Below, piece by piece: positions 1 through 7,092 of a stretch of 12,473 nucleotides of DNA. The DNA is from DASPWV01 sp046727855 (GTDB taxonomy: Bacteria > Acidobacteriota > Vicinamibacteria > Vicinamibacterales > UBA2999), in assembly GCA_046727855.1 (NCBI GenBank), contig JBKPDL010000187.1:1-12473 (forward strand). The letters run 5' to 3'. Each line of letters starts with the position of its first letter. Positions within the stretch are counted from its first letter, which is position 1. Position numbers and translations under genes: made by a program. The notes beneath the pieces are model-generated. The model worked only from the letters and a program-made list of their open reading frames with translations, was not told where the DNA came from and did not search any database.

Positions 1-1
1 C

Positions 2-211
2 ATCATGCCGGCCTGGAGCTTCGACAAGGGCACGCACAACAAGCGGACCCTCGTATTCGAGAGCCTTGCGTTCGTCGGGCTCGGCCGCGATGTCGAAGGT
101 CGCTTGGTTCGTTCGAATCTCGAGATCGCGCGCGAGACGGAGGAGCGCTGTACGGTGACGATCGCGCTTCGGGAAACCGTCTCCGTTACGTCCGAAATCA
201 TCGCTCGATGA
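2..211 (+). CDS. C-terminal part of a DUF1579-like secreted protein (5' end outside window)
   Basis: The frame is open from the window edge and stops at TGA 209-211, giving about 69 residues of a protein that begins upstream. It opens with IMPAWSFDKGT, which matches from memory the conserved block in the second half of DUF1579-type proteins ('GIMPAWSFDKG...'), followed by the usual beta-strand pattern and an RSNLEI segment ('GRF.RSN...'). The family has no established enzymatic role; members are usually exported proteins of about 170-200 residues. The ATG at 5 is the Met of IMPA and need not be a start. The next gene begins with the N-terminal half of the same family and reaches the same IMPA motif, so the two look like tandem paralogues. 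Family assignment is from motif memory; the last 30 residues are less typical and could hide a further change. Confidence 0.6.
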   Translation: MMPAWSFDKGTHNKRTLVFESLAFVGLGRDVEGRLVRSNLEIARETEERCTVTIALRETVSVTSEIIAR

Positions 212-373
212 GCGTCAGTGACGATCGTTGGCGTCGGCCGCAGGTGCGCGGCTCTCACTATCTCTCAGGCGCCGAGGGTGGTGCGGTGTGGATGGCGGAT
301 TGCCGGCGATCGCGCAGGCGCGGGTAGCGTCAGGCACTCGCACCTGAGCTCACGTCCCGGTGGAGGCATGAAG

Positions 374-808
374 ATGCATCAACTACGGCTTCCGTCTGTC
401 ATTCTCGCGGCATGCCTTGTCGGCACGACCGCTTTCGCCATCGCGACGCCTCTCGCACGTGCGCAGACCGTCCCCCCGTCTGCGGCCGAGCGCATGCAGC
501 AGGACGGCCCAGAAGAGGCGCAGTTGAAACAGCGGATCGGCACCTGGGATGTCACCGCACGATTGCGTCTGAGGCCTGACGCCACACCTATCGTGACCGA
601 CGGCCTTCTCGCCGAGCGCACGATGGTCGGCTTGTATCTGCAGGAGGTGATGAAGCCAGCGCCAGGATCGAAAGCGCCGGATTTCCGGCGCCTCGCATAC
701 GAGTACTACAGCCAGGTGGAGGGGCGTTGGCAGTATGTCTCGATGGATACGCGATTTCCCGTGGGTATCATGCCGGCCTCGTGGGCGAGTGGAAGACTGC
801 TCGCCTGA
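374..808 (+). pseudogene. DUF1579-like secreted protein, 3' half lost
   Basis: A signal peptide (about residues 1-28, hydrophobic core then ALA-R-A before Q) is followed by a DUF1579-like start: a Gln/Glu-rich helix, QRIGTWDVTARLRLRPDA, then strands up to YVSMDTRFPVGIMPAS. After the IMPA motif, where family members run on for 60-80 residues, the frame gives only SWASGRLLA and stops. Neither other frame restores homology in the 120 bases that follow, so this is a real loss of the 3' half rather than one indel. The start at 374 is preferred over ATG 368 because the GGAGG at 362-366 sits 7 bases before it but only 1 base before 368. A truncated product of 144 residues could still be made and exported, but it would lack half of the presumed beta-barrel. 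Confidence 0.6.
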
Positions 809-872
809 CTGAAGACTCTGTGACGTTCGCGTCCGACGGAGGTCGGCGATTGGGTTCTGTTGTGAACGCGAG

Positions 873-889
873 AACGCGGCTACCGCGTT
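873..889. repeat. Perfect 7-bp inverted repeat upstream of the AraC gene
   Basis: AACGCGG (873-879), a 3-base CTA loop and CCGCGTT (883-889) form a perfect hairpin or dyad. It lies 43 bases before the AraC start. No T-run follows on either strand, so it is either an operator-like dyad or a weak terminator of the broken DUF1579 gene. Confidence 0.5.
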
Positions 890-932
890 ATCGTCGATCA
901 ATTATCAGGTTAACGACCGAGGCGTTGAGTGA

Positions 933-1763
933 ATGCCTGAGATCGCCGCTCAATCTCTGCTCAAGACGAACACCGTCGAGATCCGCGATGTGTACTGCCA
1001 AGGTCGCCAGGTGCATCAGAGCGACGAAGAATGCACGAGCGCGACGGTTCTCGTGTTTCCATATCGCGGCGTTTTCGTCCGACATCTGGGACGCGACCAG
1101 GCAGTGGCTGAAGCGAATCAGGTGCTGTTTTTCAACACCAGTGAAGGTTACCGTGTCAGCCACCCGGTGCCAGGTGGCGACGCGAGCTTGAGTCTCGTCA
1201 TCACCGACCCCGTGTTGCGCGAGCTGGCGCCCAGTGCGCTCCTTCGCGGCGGCCCAATACCAGTGTTCCAGCGGCATCGTCTGCGGATCGACGCGAGAGC
1301 CCAGGCGCTAGTCGCGCTGCTCAGGCACAGCCTTCGACAAGGCATTGCCGAACCCTTGGAAGCGGAAAGCCTCGCGTTGACGCTCGCCAGACGAGCGCTG
1401 GGATTGCGCACGACGCATGCACCGGGTGCGACTTCGGGACGACAGCGGCTCGCGGACAGGACAAAGCTCGTCCTCGCAAGCGATCCGGCACGACGCTGGA
1501 CCCTCGCCGAGATGGCGGCCGAGGTCGGTCATTCCCCTGTTTACCTCACACAGGTGTTCCAACAAGTCGAAGGGCTGCCGCTGTATCGTTACCAACTGCG
1601 ACTGCGACTTGCACGGGCGCTGGAGTTGCTCCCTCAATACGACGACCTGACGTCTCTGAGCCTGGACCTCGGTTTCTACAGCCACAGTCATTTCAGCACG
1701 GCGTTCGCGAAGGCATATGGCTGCTCGCCCTCGAAGTTCAAGCGGGCCGCGTCGCAGCGCTGA
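933..1763 (+). CDS. AraC-family transcriptional regulator
   Basis: A 276-residue DNA-binding regulator. Residues 1-110 form a cupin-like sensing domain (TVLVFPYRGVFVRHLG, then NQVLFFNTSEGYRVSHPVPGG, typical of the AraC_binding group with a 'F....e.y...HP...g' pattern). Residues 175-275 hold the double helix-turn-helix: first HTH at about 190-212 (TLAEMAAEVGHSPVYLTQVF), second at 238-262 (SLSLDLGFYSHSHFSTAFAK), followed by the family's signature end (YGCSPSKF). Length is normal. The ATG at 933 has a modest GAGG about 12 bases upstream. A 100-bp gap separates it from a 51-aa cysteine protein and an alpha/beta hydrolase on the same strand, which are its likely targets. The ligand cannot be read from sequence. 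Confidence 0.9.
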   Translation: MPEIAAQSLLKTNTVEIRDVYCQGRQVHQSDEECTSATVLVFPYRGVFVRHLGRDQAVAEANQVLFFNTSEGYRVSHPVPGGDASLSLVITDPVLRELAPSALLRGGPIPVFQRHRLRIDARAQALVALLRHSLRQGIAEPLEAESLALTLARRALGLRTTHAPGATSGRQRLADRTKLVLASDPARRWTLAEMAAEVGHSPVYLTQVFQQVEGLPLYRYQLRLRLARALELLPQYDDLTSLSLDLGFYSHSHFSTAFAKAYGCSPSKFKRAASQR

Positions 1764-1863
1764 CATTCCACACGCCCCGAGCTAAAGATCTTGGAAGCGG
1801 CGCTCGTTTTGGGCGTGCTCTACTGCGTTCGTTCGGATGTGAACACCTTCAGTGGAGGACGTC

Positions 1864-2019
1864 ATGACAGCGAAAACGTGTGCGGCTTGCGACGGCGAGC
1901 TGGATGCAAATGCAATCACAGTCACCATTGGCGGCAGGGCCGTCGAGGTGTGTTGCGATGACTGCGCGGAGAGGCTGAAGGAAGCGCACGCGTCCGCGGC
2001 CGCGCCGAGGAGGAGGTGA
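1864..2019 (+). CDS. 51-aa microprotein with two cysteine pairs (zinc-ribbon-like)
   Basis: This short frame encodes 51 residues. Cysteines at 6 and 9 (CAAC) and at 30, 31 and 34 (CCDDC) form the layout CxxC-x21-CCxxC, separated by a predicted beta-hairpin (ITVTIGGRAVEV). This is the pattern of a treble-clef or TRASH-like zinc knuckle in which the second pair starts a helix (CAERLKEAHA). The tail is Ala/Pro/Arg-rich. An SD-like GGAGG (1854-1858) lies 5 bases before the ATG, and the 3' end holds the strong SD of the hydrolase gene, whose ATG follows the stop by 3 bases, so the two are probably translationally coupled. Role unknown: a metal-binding accessory or chaperone for the hydrolase, or a metal/redox sensor for the AraC regulator, would fit. 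The coding call rests on the paired Cys, both SD sites and the coupling. Confidence 0.8.
   Translation: MTAKTCAACDGELDANAITVTIGGRAVEVCCDDCAERLKEAHASAAAPRRR
2008..2016 (+). promoter_or_regulatory. Strong ribosome binding site for the hydrolase, inside the microprotein gene
   Basis: AGGAGGAGG at 2008-2016 encodes the microprotein's last Arg residues, runs into its TGA (2017-2019) and lies 6 bases before ATG 2023. It fixes the hydrolase start and implies coupling of the two genes. Confidence 0.75.
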
Positions 2020-2022
2020 CTG

Positions 2023-2907
2023 ATGGACACCAATCAGCCCTCGGCAGCCAAGCGGATCGTTCAGACGGCCTCCGGCCATATTGCGTACACCGAGCGGGGC
2101 AACGGTACCGTTGCGTTGTTCGTGCACGGCGTGCTCTTGAACGGCCACCTGTGGCGCCATCAACTGGCAGACCTCTCGGACGTGCGGCGTTGCATCGCCG
2201 TGGATCTGCTCGCGCATGGCGACACGGAGATCTCGCCAGATCAGGACGTGTCCGTGACCGCAAATGCGCACATGCTGGCAGAGTTTCTCGATGCGCTGTC
2301 GATTGAGGAGGTGGACCTCGTTGGCAACGACAGCGGCGGCGGGATCGCACAGATCTTTGCCGCTTCGCATCCAGAACGGGTCCGGAGTCTGTCGCTCACC
2401 GACTGCGACGCTCACGACAACTGGCCGCCCGACGCGTTCAAACCGTTCCTCGCCATGGCTGCGAGCGGTGGACTGTCGGGCACGCTCAACGCGATGCTGG
2501 CTGACAAGAACGTCTATCGTTCGCCGGAGGCGCTCGGCCCGGCCTACGAACATCCGGAACGAGTCACGGACGAAAGCATAGACATCTACTTGCGGCCGTT
2601 GGTCAAGACCGAGCAGCGTACGCGCGACTTCCAACGGTTCCTCGCGGCCTTCGACAACCAGCACACGCAGGTCATTCAAGCACGACTGAAGACACTGAAG
2701 ACCCCAACACTGATTGTGTGGGGAACAGACGATGTGTATTTCGATGTGAAGTGGTCGCGATGGTTGGCAGACACGATCCCCGGAACCAGGCGACGCGTTG
2801 AATTCGAAGGCGCCAGGATCTTCTTTCCGGAGGAGCGCTGGACGGCCTTCAACCAGGAACTGCGGGCACACTGGCAGGCGGCGGTGGTCGAACGAGGTAA
2901 CTTATGA
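2023..2907 (+). CDS. Alpha/beta hydrolase with Asp nucleophile, catalytic His not apparent
   Basis: A 294-residue alpha/beta-hydrolase-fold protein of normal length. The oxyanion-hole HG is at 35-36 (VHGVLLNGHLW); the nucleophile elbow is GNDSGGG with D103 in the nucleophile position, as in haloalkane/fluoroacetate dehalogenases and epoxide hydrolases rather than Ser esterases. The cap domain runs about 135-215 and the acid strand is TPTLIVWGTDDVYF (D236 or D237). Where the family normally has GxGHFxxxExP with the catalytic His, this protein has EGARIFFPEERW (262-273), with Ile266 at the His position. Either the chemistry is altered, another His serves, or the protein has a non-hydrolytic role. 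No signal peptide, so cytoplasmic. It follows the microprotein by 3 bases and is probably controlled by the AraC gene. Dehalogenase or epoxide hydrolase activity is not proven. Confidence 0.87.
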   Translation: MDTNQPSAAKRIVQTASGHIAYTERGNGTVALFVHGVLLNGHLWRHQLADLSDVRRCIAVDLLAHGDTEISPDQDVSVTANAHMLAEFLDALSIEEVDLVGNDSGGGIAQIFAASHPERVRSLSLTDCDAHDNWPPDAFKPFLAMAASGGLSGTLNAMLADKNVYRSPEALGPAYEHPERVTDESIDIYLRPLVKTEQRTRDFQRFLAAFDNQHTQVIQARLKTLKTPTLIVWGTDDVYFDVKWSRWLADTIPGTRRRVEFEGARIFFPEERWTAFNQELRAHWQAAVVERGNL

Positions 2908-2932
2908 CGCATTGGAACCAAGGAATGTGACA

Positions 2933-2949
2933 CGGCGGATTTCGCGCCG
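2933..2949. terminator. Hairpin between convergent genes
   Basis: CGGCG (2933-2937) pairs with CGCCG (2945-2949) around a 7-base loop in the 58-bp gap between the hydrolase and the MocR gene. There is no T-run, so a bidirectional terminator is only a weak possibility. Confidence 0.3.
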
Positions 2950-2965
2950 AATGACTTGATGGTGG

Positions 2966-4435
2966 CTATCCCCGTCGCGCGGAAGCGAGCCGGCGGACAC
3001 CCTCGGCCAGCTCCTCTCGGTTCAGCGAGGCGAAACCAAGCCGTGCAAAGGGTCGAGGCCGCCGGTCCACGGCCAGCTCGCGCGCGGTGACGATCACCGC
3101 GCCGCAATTCTGCGCGCGCGCTGCCCAGGCGTCGATGTTCGCGTCGCCGGCCGCCTCCACCCAAAGCCCGATCCCGCCCGCGGGCACCTCGAAGCGAACG
3201 GCCCCTTTGAGTCGCCGATGCAGTTCCCCCATCAGCACGTCACGTCGAGCGGCGTACTCACGGCGCACCCGGCGAATGTGCCGCTGGACCTCGCCCTCGT
3301 CGATCAACTCGGCCAAGGCGTGCTCCAGCACGCGATCTCCCTGAATGTCGATGTAGAGCCGGTGCGCGACCATACTGGCGAGCAGTGGTGGTGGTGCCAC
3401 CACGTAGCCGATGCGCAGCGCAGGCGCCAGCACCTTCGAGAACGTACTCACATAGACGACCACGCCCCAGGCATCCGCGCTGGCCAGCGGCAGTACGGGA
3501 CGGCCCTGATAGTGGAACTCGTGATCGTAGTCCTCCTCGACGACGGCGATCCGATAGGTGCGGGCCAGGTCGAGAAGACGCAGCCGGCGCGCCGCAGAAA
3601 GGGTGACGGTGGTCGGGAACTGATGATGGGCGGTGACGTGCACGAGGCGGAGGCCACCCGCCTCCGCCAGCTTCTGCAGCGGCTCGATCCGCAGCCCTTC
3701 CTCGTCGACAGGGATCGGCACGACTCGCGCGCCGTGTAGGCGGAAGGCCTCGACCGCGGGCATATAGGTGAGCGCTTCCACTGCGACCACGTCGGCAGGC
3801 TTCACGAGCGCACGCGCCACCAGCGCCAGTCCCATCTGGCTGCCCCGAGTGATGAACACGTCGTCCGCGGTGGCGGCCAGGCCGCGCGTCTCCGAGAGCA
3901 TTCGCGCCACTGCCTCCCGCAGACGCTCGTGGCCTTGCGGATGGCCGTACGAAAGGAGCGCTCGGCCCTCGGCCTTCAGGGCGCGGCGATACGCGCGGGC
4001 GATGAGGTCATGCGGGATCAGCCGCACATCGGGCCGGTTCGGCGCGAAGAATAGCGCGCCTCGAGGCACCGAGTACGGCATCGTCGCCGGAGGACCGGGA
4101 GGCACGTCGAAGCCCGCACGGTGGGGAACACCCGGGCGTTCAACGGCCTTTGACGTGAAGCGCCGCGGCGATGGATCCGGGAGCGCTGTCGAGACGAATG
4201 CCCCTCGCGCCGCGCGCGTCTCGATCCACCCTTCGGCCACGAGCTCGTCGTAGGCGGAAACCACGGTGAGCCGCTGAACCCCGAGTGAACGGGCCAGCGT
4301 GCGCGTTCCCGGCAGTGAATCGCCCGGCCGAAGGCGTCCACGGCGGACGTCGTCGATCAGGGCCCGTGCGATCTGAAGGAACAGCGGCACGCCCGCCTTG
4401 CGATCGAGGTCCAGGGCAAAGTCCCATCGCGCCAT
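2966..4435 (-). CDS. MocR-type regulator (GntR wHTH fused to a class I aminotransferase-like domain)
   Basis: A 489-residue PdxR/GabR/TauR-like chimera. Residues about 3-80 are the GntR winged helix (GVPLFLQIARALIDDV, then GDSLPGTRTLARSLGVQRLT, VVSAYDELVAEGWI). A Pro-rich linker (about 85-125) leads to the PLP-binding domain with SYGHPQGHERLREAVA, a HHQFPTTVTLS segment where most members have SHQFPTG, EEDYDHEFHY, and STFSKVLAPALRIGY, whose Lys (about residue 334) would carry PLP. Such proteins bind DNA with the N-domain and sense PLP or amine compounds with the C-domain. ATG 4435 was chosen because MARWDFALDLDR aligns with the usual family start; an ATG at 4474 would add 13 atypical residues and push into the probable operator. 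Divergent from the phosphatase operon, convergent with the hydrolase. The effector is unknown. Confidence 0.9.
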   Translation of the reverse strand: MARWDFALDLDRKAGVPLFLQIARALIDDVRRGRLRPGDSLPGTRTLARSLGVQRLTVVSAYDELVAEGWIETRAARGAFVSTALPDPSPRRFTSKAVERPGVPHRAGFDVPPGPPATMPYSVPRGALFFAPNRPDVRLIPHDLIARAYRRALKAEGRALLSYGHPQGHERLREAVARMLSETRGLAATADDVFITRGSQMGLALVARALVKPADVVAVEALTYMPAVEAFRLHGARVVPIPVDEEGLRIEPLQKLAEAGGLRLVHVTAHHQFPTTVTLSAARRLRLLDLARTYRIAVVEEDYDHEFHYQGRPVLPLASADAWGVVVYVSTFSKVLAPALRIGYVVAPPPLLASMVAHRLYIDIQGDRVLEHALAELIDEGEVQRHIRRVRREYAARRDVLMGELHRRLKGAVRFEVPAGGIGLWVEAAGDANIDAWAARAQNCGAVIVTARELAVDRRPRPFARLGFASLNREELAEGVRRLASARRG

Positions 4436-4461
4436 TGTGTGGAGAAGATGCCCCCGCCGCA

Positions 4462-4505
4462 CTGGACTAGTCAACTTCTTATTTCTGGATCTTTCGGATA
4501 ATCCG
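4462..4505. promoter_or_regulatory. Putative MocR operator / divergent promoter region
   Basis: The 101-bp gap between the divergent MocR and phosphatase genes has CTGGACTAG (4462-4470) and CTGGATCTT (4485-4493), 23 bp apart, a spacing of about two helical turns on one DNA face. A perfect dyad CGGAT-A-ATCCG follows at 4495-4505. Published TauR sites are direct repeats of a CTGGAC-containing motif, so the first copy is close to a known MocR-class site. A possible -10 for the phosphatase, GATAAT (4497-4502), lies inside the dyad; no good -35 is seen. On the minus strand TTGACT (4470-4475) could be a -35 for the MocR gene. Confidence 0.4.
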
Positions 4506-4536
4506 GATCGGAGGGACGCTATGGGCGGAGAATGCC

Positions 4537-5805
4537 ATGCTCGAACTCGTGAACGAATCCGCTTCCCGCGAGCAGGTCGATGAGCTCCTCCTGCTGCAGC
4601 GCGTCGCTCAAAGAATCAACTCGACGCTGGAGCTGCCCGTGCTCCTGGAGCAGATTGTCAACGACGTATCGCGGACGTTCGGCTACTGTCGCTCGGCGGT
4701 CCTGCTCCTGGATGACGCGACCAACGACTTGGTCATTGCGCATGGTTGGACCGGGGACCGCAAGCGCGTTGGCGACCGGTTCCGGATTGGCCGTTCCGGA
4801 ATCGCGGGTCATGTCGGCGAGATGCAACTCACGTATTACGCACCCGACGTAAGCGTCGATCCCTACTACGAAACCGGCCATCCTTCGACGCACTCCGAGC
4901 TGGATATCCCGCTCAAGGTGCGAGGCCGCTTGATCGGGGTGTTCAACATCCAGCACACGGAGCGCGATGCGTTCTCGCCGAGCCGCATCCAGCTCCTCGA
5001 GGCGTTGGCTGGTCACGTCGCAACCGCGATCGACAACGCCCGCATGTTTCACAGGGAACGCCTCGAGAAAGAACGATTGCTGAACGAGCTGGCCGAGGCG
5101 CAGCGGATCCAAGCCTACCTGTTGCCGCGCGAGGCGCCGGAGCTGTCCTGCTTCTCTGTAACCGGCGTATGCCTCCCGTGTCGAACGGTCGGCGGTGATT
5201 GGTACGACTACCTGCTGCTGAATGACGGTCGTACGGCGGTGGTCCTCGCCGACGTCGCCGGGAAAGGCATCGCCGCAGCGTTGCTTATGTCGTCCACGCG
5301 CAGCTTGCTGCGCGTCGTCGCTCAGGACGGCGCGCGGCCCGGTGAAGTGCTGACGCGACTGAACCGAATCCTTCTCGACGATTTCCCCACCGCCCGGTTC
5401 GTGACGATGATCTACGCGTTACTCGATCCTGAGGAGGAGCTGGTCGACTTCGCGAGCGCGGGCCATCTCCCACCTCTGCTGGCCGAAGCGACCGGCGCGC
5501 GATTTCTCGAGAGCGTCGCTGGGCTGCCGCTCGGGATCCGCGAATGCGAGTTCTCCGAGCAGCGCGTCTGTATGAGCGCGGGCAGCCGCTTGGTTCTCTA
5601 CTCCGACGGCATTCCGGAGGCCTCAAATCCTTCCCTGGAAGAATACGGGCGCGCCCGCATTCAGAAGCACTTCGGCGTCCGCGATACTTCCGTCGACAGC
5701 TTGTTGCAGGACGTCCGCCGCTTCGGCGACGGCCAACCGCTTTCGGACGACGCAACCGTGGTGATCGTAGAGGCGTCCGCTGGAAGGACGACAGCGAGAA
5801 CATGA
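4537..5805 (+). CDS. GAF-domain PP2C-type (RsbU/SpoIIE-like) serine/threonine phosphatase
   Basis: A 422-residue signalling phosphatase. A GAF sensor domain spans about 15-170 (TLELPVLLEQIVNDV, AVLLLDD, RIGRSGIAGHV, SELDIPLKVRGRLIGVFNIQH, LLEALAGHVATAIDNARMF). A coiled-coil linker (168-192) leads to the SpoIIE/PP2C domain (about 205-415) with the expected metal-binding acidic motifs: VGGDWYDY (D221, D224), VVLADVAGKGIAAALLMSS (D239), SAGHLPPLL (307-315), GLPLGI, LVLYSDGIPEASN (D357) and LSDDATVVI (D404/D405), so it looks catalytically competent. Such enzymes dephosphorylate anti-sigma-factor antagonists or related partners; no STAS or HPK partner is in the window. The ATG at 4537 has GGAG at 4527-4530. 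Its stop overlaps the methyltransferase start (ATGA). Cytoplasmic; the GAF ligand is unknown. Confidence 0.92.
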   Translation: MLELVNESASREQVDELLLLQRVAQRINSTLELPVLLEQIVNDVSRTFGYCRSAVLLLDDATNDLVIAHGWTGDRKRVGDRFRIGRSGIAGHVGEMQLTYYAPDVSVDPYYETGHPSTHSELDIPLKVRGRLIGVFNIQHTERDAFSPSRIQLLEALAGHVATAIDNARMFHRERLEKERLLNELAEAQRIQAYLLPREAPELSCFSVTGVCLPCRTVGGDWYDYLLLNDGRTAVVLADVAGKGIAAALLMSSTRSLLRVVAQDGARPGEVLTRLNRILLDDFPTARFVTMIYALLDPEEELVDFASAGHLPPLLAEATGARFLESVAGLPLGIRECEFSEQRVCMSAGSRLVLYSDGIPEASNPSLEEYGRARIQKHFGVRDTSVDSLLQDVRRFGDGQPLSDDATVVIVEASAGRTTART

Positions 5806-6617
5806 ACGAATCGTATGTGCACGGCTATCACCCCCGAGAGCAAGAGCGCCTGCAGGATCAGGCCGGAACGCTGGTCAACCTCTTGCACGGCGACACCGTA
5901 TACGCTTGCGGCAGCGAGGTGCTCGAGGCTGGCTGCGGCGTCGGGGCCCAGACGATCACCCTGGCCCAGCGGAGCCCGAATGCGCGATTCACGTCGGTTG
6001 ATGTCTCCGCAGATTCGATCGCCGAAGCCAGGCGAAAAGCCGATCGGGCCGGACTCACGAACGTGAAGTTCCAGCAAGCTGACATCTTCGCCTTGCCCTA
6101 CAGCGCCGAGTCGTTCGATCACGTGTTCGTCTGTTTCGTCCTGGAGCACCTTCCTCGCCCCGTTGAGGCGCTCGCGATTCTCGGAGGACTGCTCAGGCCC
6201 GGTGGCACCATGACCGTAATCGAGGGCGATCACGGTTCGACCTACTTCCATCCCGATAGTCCCGCGGCTCATGCGGCGATCCAATGCCTCATCACGCTGC
6301 AGAGGAAGGCCGGTGGCAACGCACTGATCGGCCGACAGCTCTACCCCCTGATGATCGAGGCGGGGTTTGAATCGGTCCGTGTCTCACCGCGCATGGTGTA
6401 TGTGGATTCGAGCCGACCTGACCTCGTCGATGGGTTCACGAGGAAGACGTTCACCGCGATGATTGAGGGCATTCGCGAGCCCGCGGTTGCGGCGGGTCTC
6501 ACCGAGCCGGAGCGCTTCGATGCAGGTATCCGAGATCTCCATCGAACGACGGATGGGGACGGAGTGTTCTGCTACACGTTCTTCAAGGGCTTCGGGGAGA
6601 AGAGGCGTTCTTCTTGA
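5802..6617 (+). CDS. Class I SAM-dependent methyltransferase
   Basis: A 271-residue Rossmann-fold methyltransferase. Motif I is VLEAGCGVGAQT (40-51); the acidic end of strand 2 is SVDVS (D67); motif II/post-I follows at QQADIFALPY (91-100); strand 4 is FDHVFVCFVLEHL (105-117); motif III is LRPGGTMTVIEGD (131-143). The N-terminus YVHGYHPREQERLQDQAGTL and a long C-terminal helical part are shared with a group of UbiE/MmtA-like enzymes of unknown substrate that I recognise from several phyla. The start is ATG 5802, overlapping the phosphatase TGA by ATGA, so the pair is translationally coupled; a GGAAGGA at 5782-5788 may help. The frame is also open upstream through the phosphatase gene, but that stretch is out-of-frame translation. 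Substrate unknown; a small molecule is more likely than protein or RNA. Confidence 0.9.
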   Translation: MNESYVHGYHPREQERLQDQAGTLVNLLHGDTVYACGSEVLEAGCGVGAQTITLAQRSPNARFTSVDVSADSIAEARRKADRAGLTNVKFQQADIFALPYSAESFDHVFVCFVLEHLPRPVEALAILGGLLRPGGTMTVIEGDHGSTYFHPDSPAAHAAIQCLITLQRKAGGNALIGRQLYPLMIEAGFESVRVSPRMVYVDSSRPDLVDGFTRKTFTAMIEGIREPAVAAGLTEPERFDAGIRDLHRTTDGDGVFCYTFFKGFGEKRRSS

Positions 6618-6634
6618 AACGACCAGCACAAACC

Positions 6635-6677
6635 GCGGCCAACGATCCGGTGAGCCTAACTTGAATGAACCGGCCGC
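6635..6677. repeat. Inverted repeat after the methyltransferase gene
   Basis: GCGGCC (6635-6640) pairs with GGCCGC (6672-6677), followed by TTT; an overlapping inner pairing CCGGT (6647-6651) / ACCGG (6669-6673) is also possible. It lies 18 bases after the methyltransferase stop and could end that operon, but the loop is long. Confidence 0.3.
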
Positions 6678-6700
6678 TTTACTGAAACTCTCATCATCAC

Positions 6701-6715
6701 CTCGCGTCAGGCGAG
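6701..6715. terminator. Small hairpin across the VOC gene stop codon
   Basis: CTCGC-GTCAG-GCGAG forms a 5-bp perfect stem that includes the stop codon of the minus-strand VOC gene and lies in the convergent gap with the methyltransferase. No T-run, so a weak terminator candidate. Confidence 0.3.
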
Positions 6716-7072
6716 ATTCGGAGACGGCTCGGATGAATCAGCCTGCAGGATCAGGACGTTATGGCCTTCTGGATCGTGGAGCACCGCCCACTGCGATTCC
6801 ACGCGTACGAATCGATGCTGACCGATGGTCGTTATCGCGCCCGTGAGATCAGGGACTTCGAAGAACAGCACCGCCTTGTCGCGCGAAGGATATGACTCAG
6901 ACCCTTTTCGTTCGAGGCACACAAACGACCCGCCGCCGTCAAACTTGGCATAGTGACCACGTTCTTCGTCCGAAACCTCGAGTCCCAACGTTTCGCCGTA
7001 GAAGGTCTTCGCTTGATCCATGTCGTCGAAATAGAGCTCCACGCCCACAAGCCGCGCTGAGATGCGTCCCAT
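6707..7072 (-). CDS. VOC (glyoxalase/bleomycin-resistance/dioxygenase) family protein
   Basis: A 121-residue single-domain VOC protein with two beta-alpha-beta-beta-beta modules: LVGVELYFDDMDQAKTFYGE, TLGLEV and YAKFDGGGSFVCLER (1-60), then VLFFEVPDLTGAITTI, VRVESQWAVLHDPEGHNVLILQ (65-110). Length and order are typical. The usual metal-binding Glu in the last strand (DPxGNxIELxQ) is replaced by DPEGHNVLILQ, so it may not be a metal enzyme and may act as a binding or resistance protein. A good SD (GGAGGG) precedes ATG 7072 on the minus strand. It lies 20 bp after the remnant of a metallo-hydrolase gene on the same strand, probably a chance neighbour. Substrate unknown. Confidence 0.87.
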   Translation of the reverse strand: MGRISARLVGVELYFDDMDQAKTFYGETLGLEVSDEERGHYAKFDGGGSFVCLERKGSESYPSRDKAVLFFEVPDLTGAITTIGQHRFVRVESQWAVLHDPEGHNVLILQADSSEPSPNLA

Positions 7073-7092
7073 GAACCCTCCGCTGCCGCATT

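Noticed and set aside
1849..2871. Long 340-codon open frame on the minus strand
   Set aside because: It is antisense to the well-supported microprotein and hydrolase genes, has no domain, and reflects high GC content.
5544..5801. Upstream extension of the methyltransferase frame by 86 codons
   Set aside because: This stretch is an Arg-rich out-of-frame reading of the phosphatase gene; the family N-terminus (YVHGYHPRE) begins at ATG 5802.
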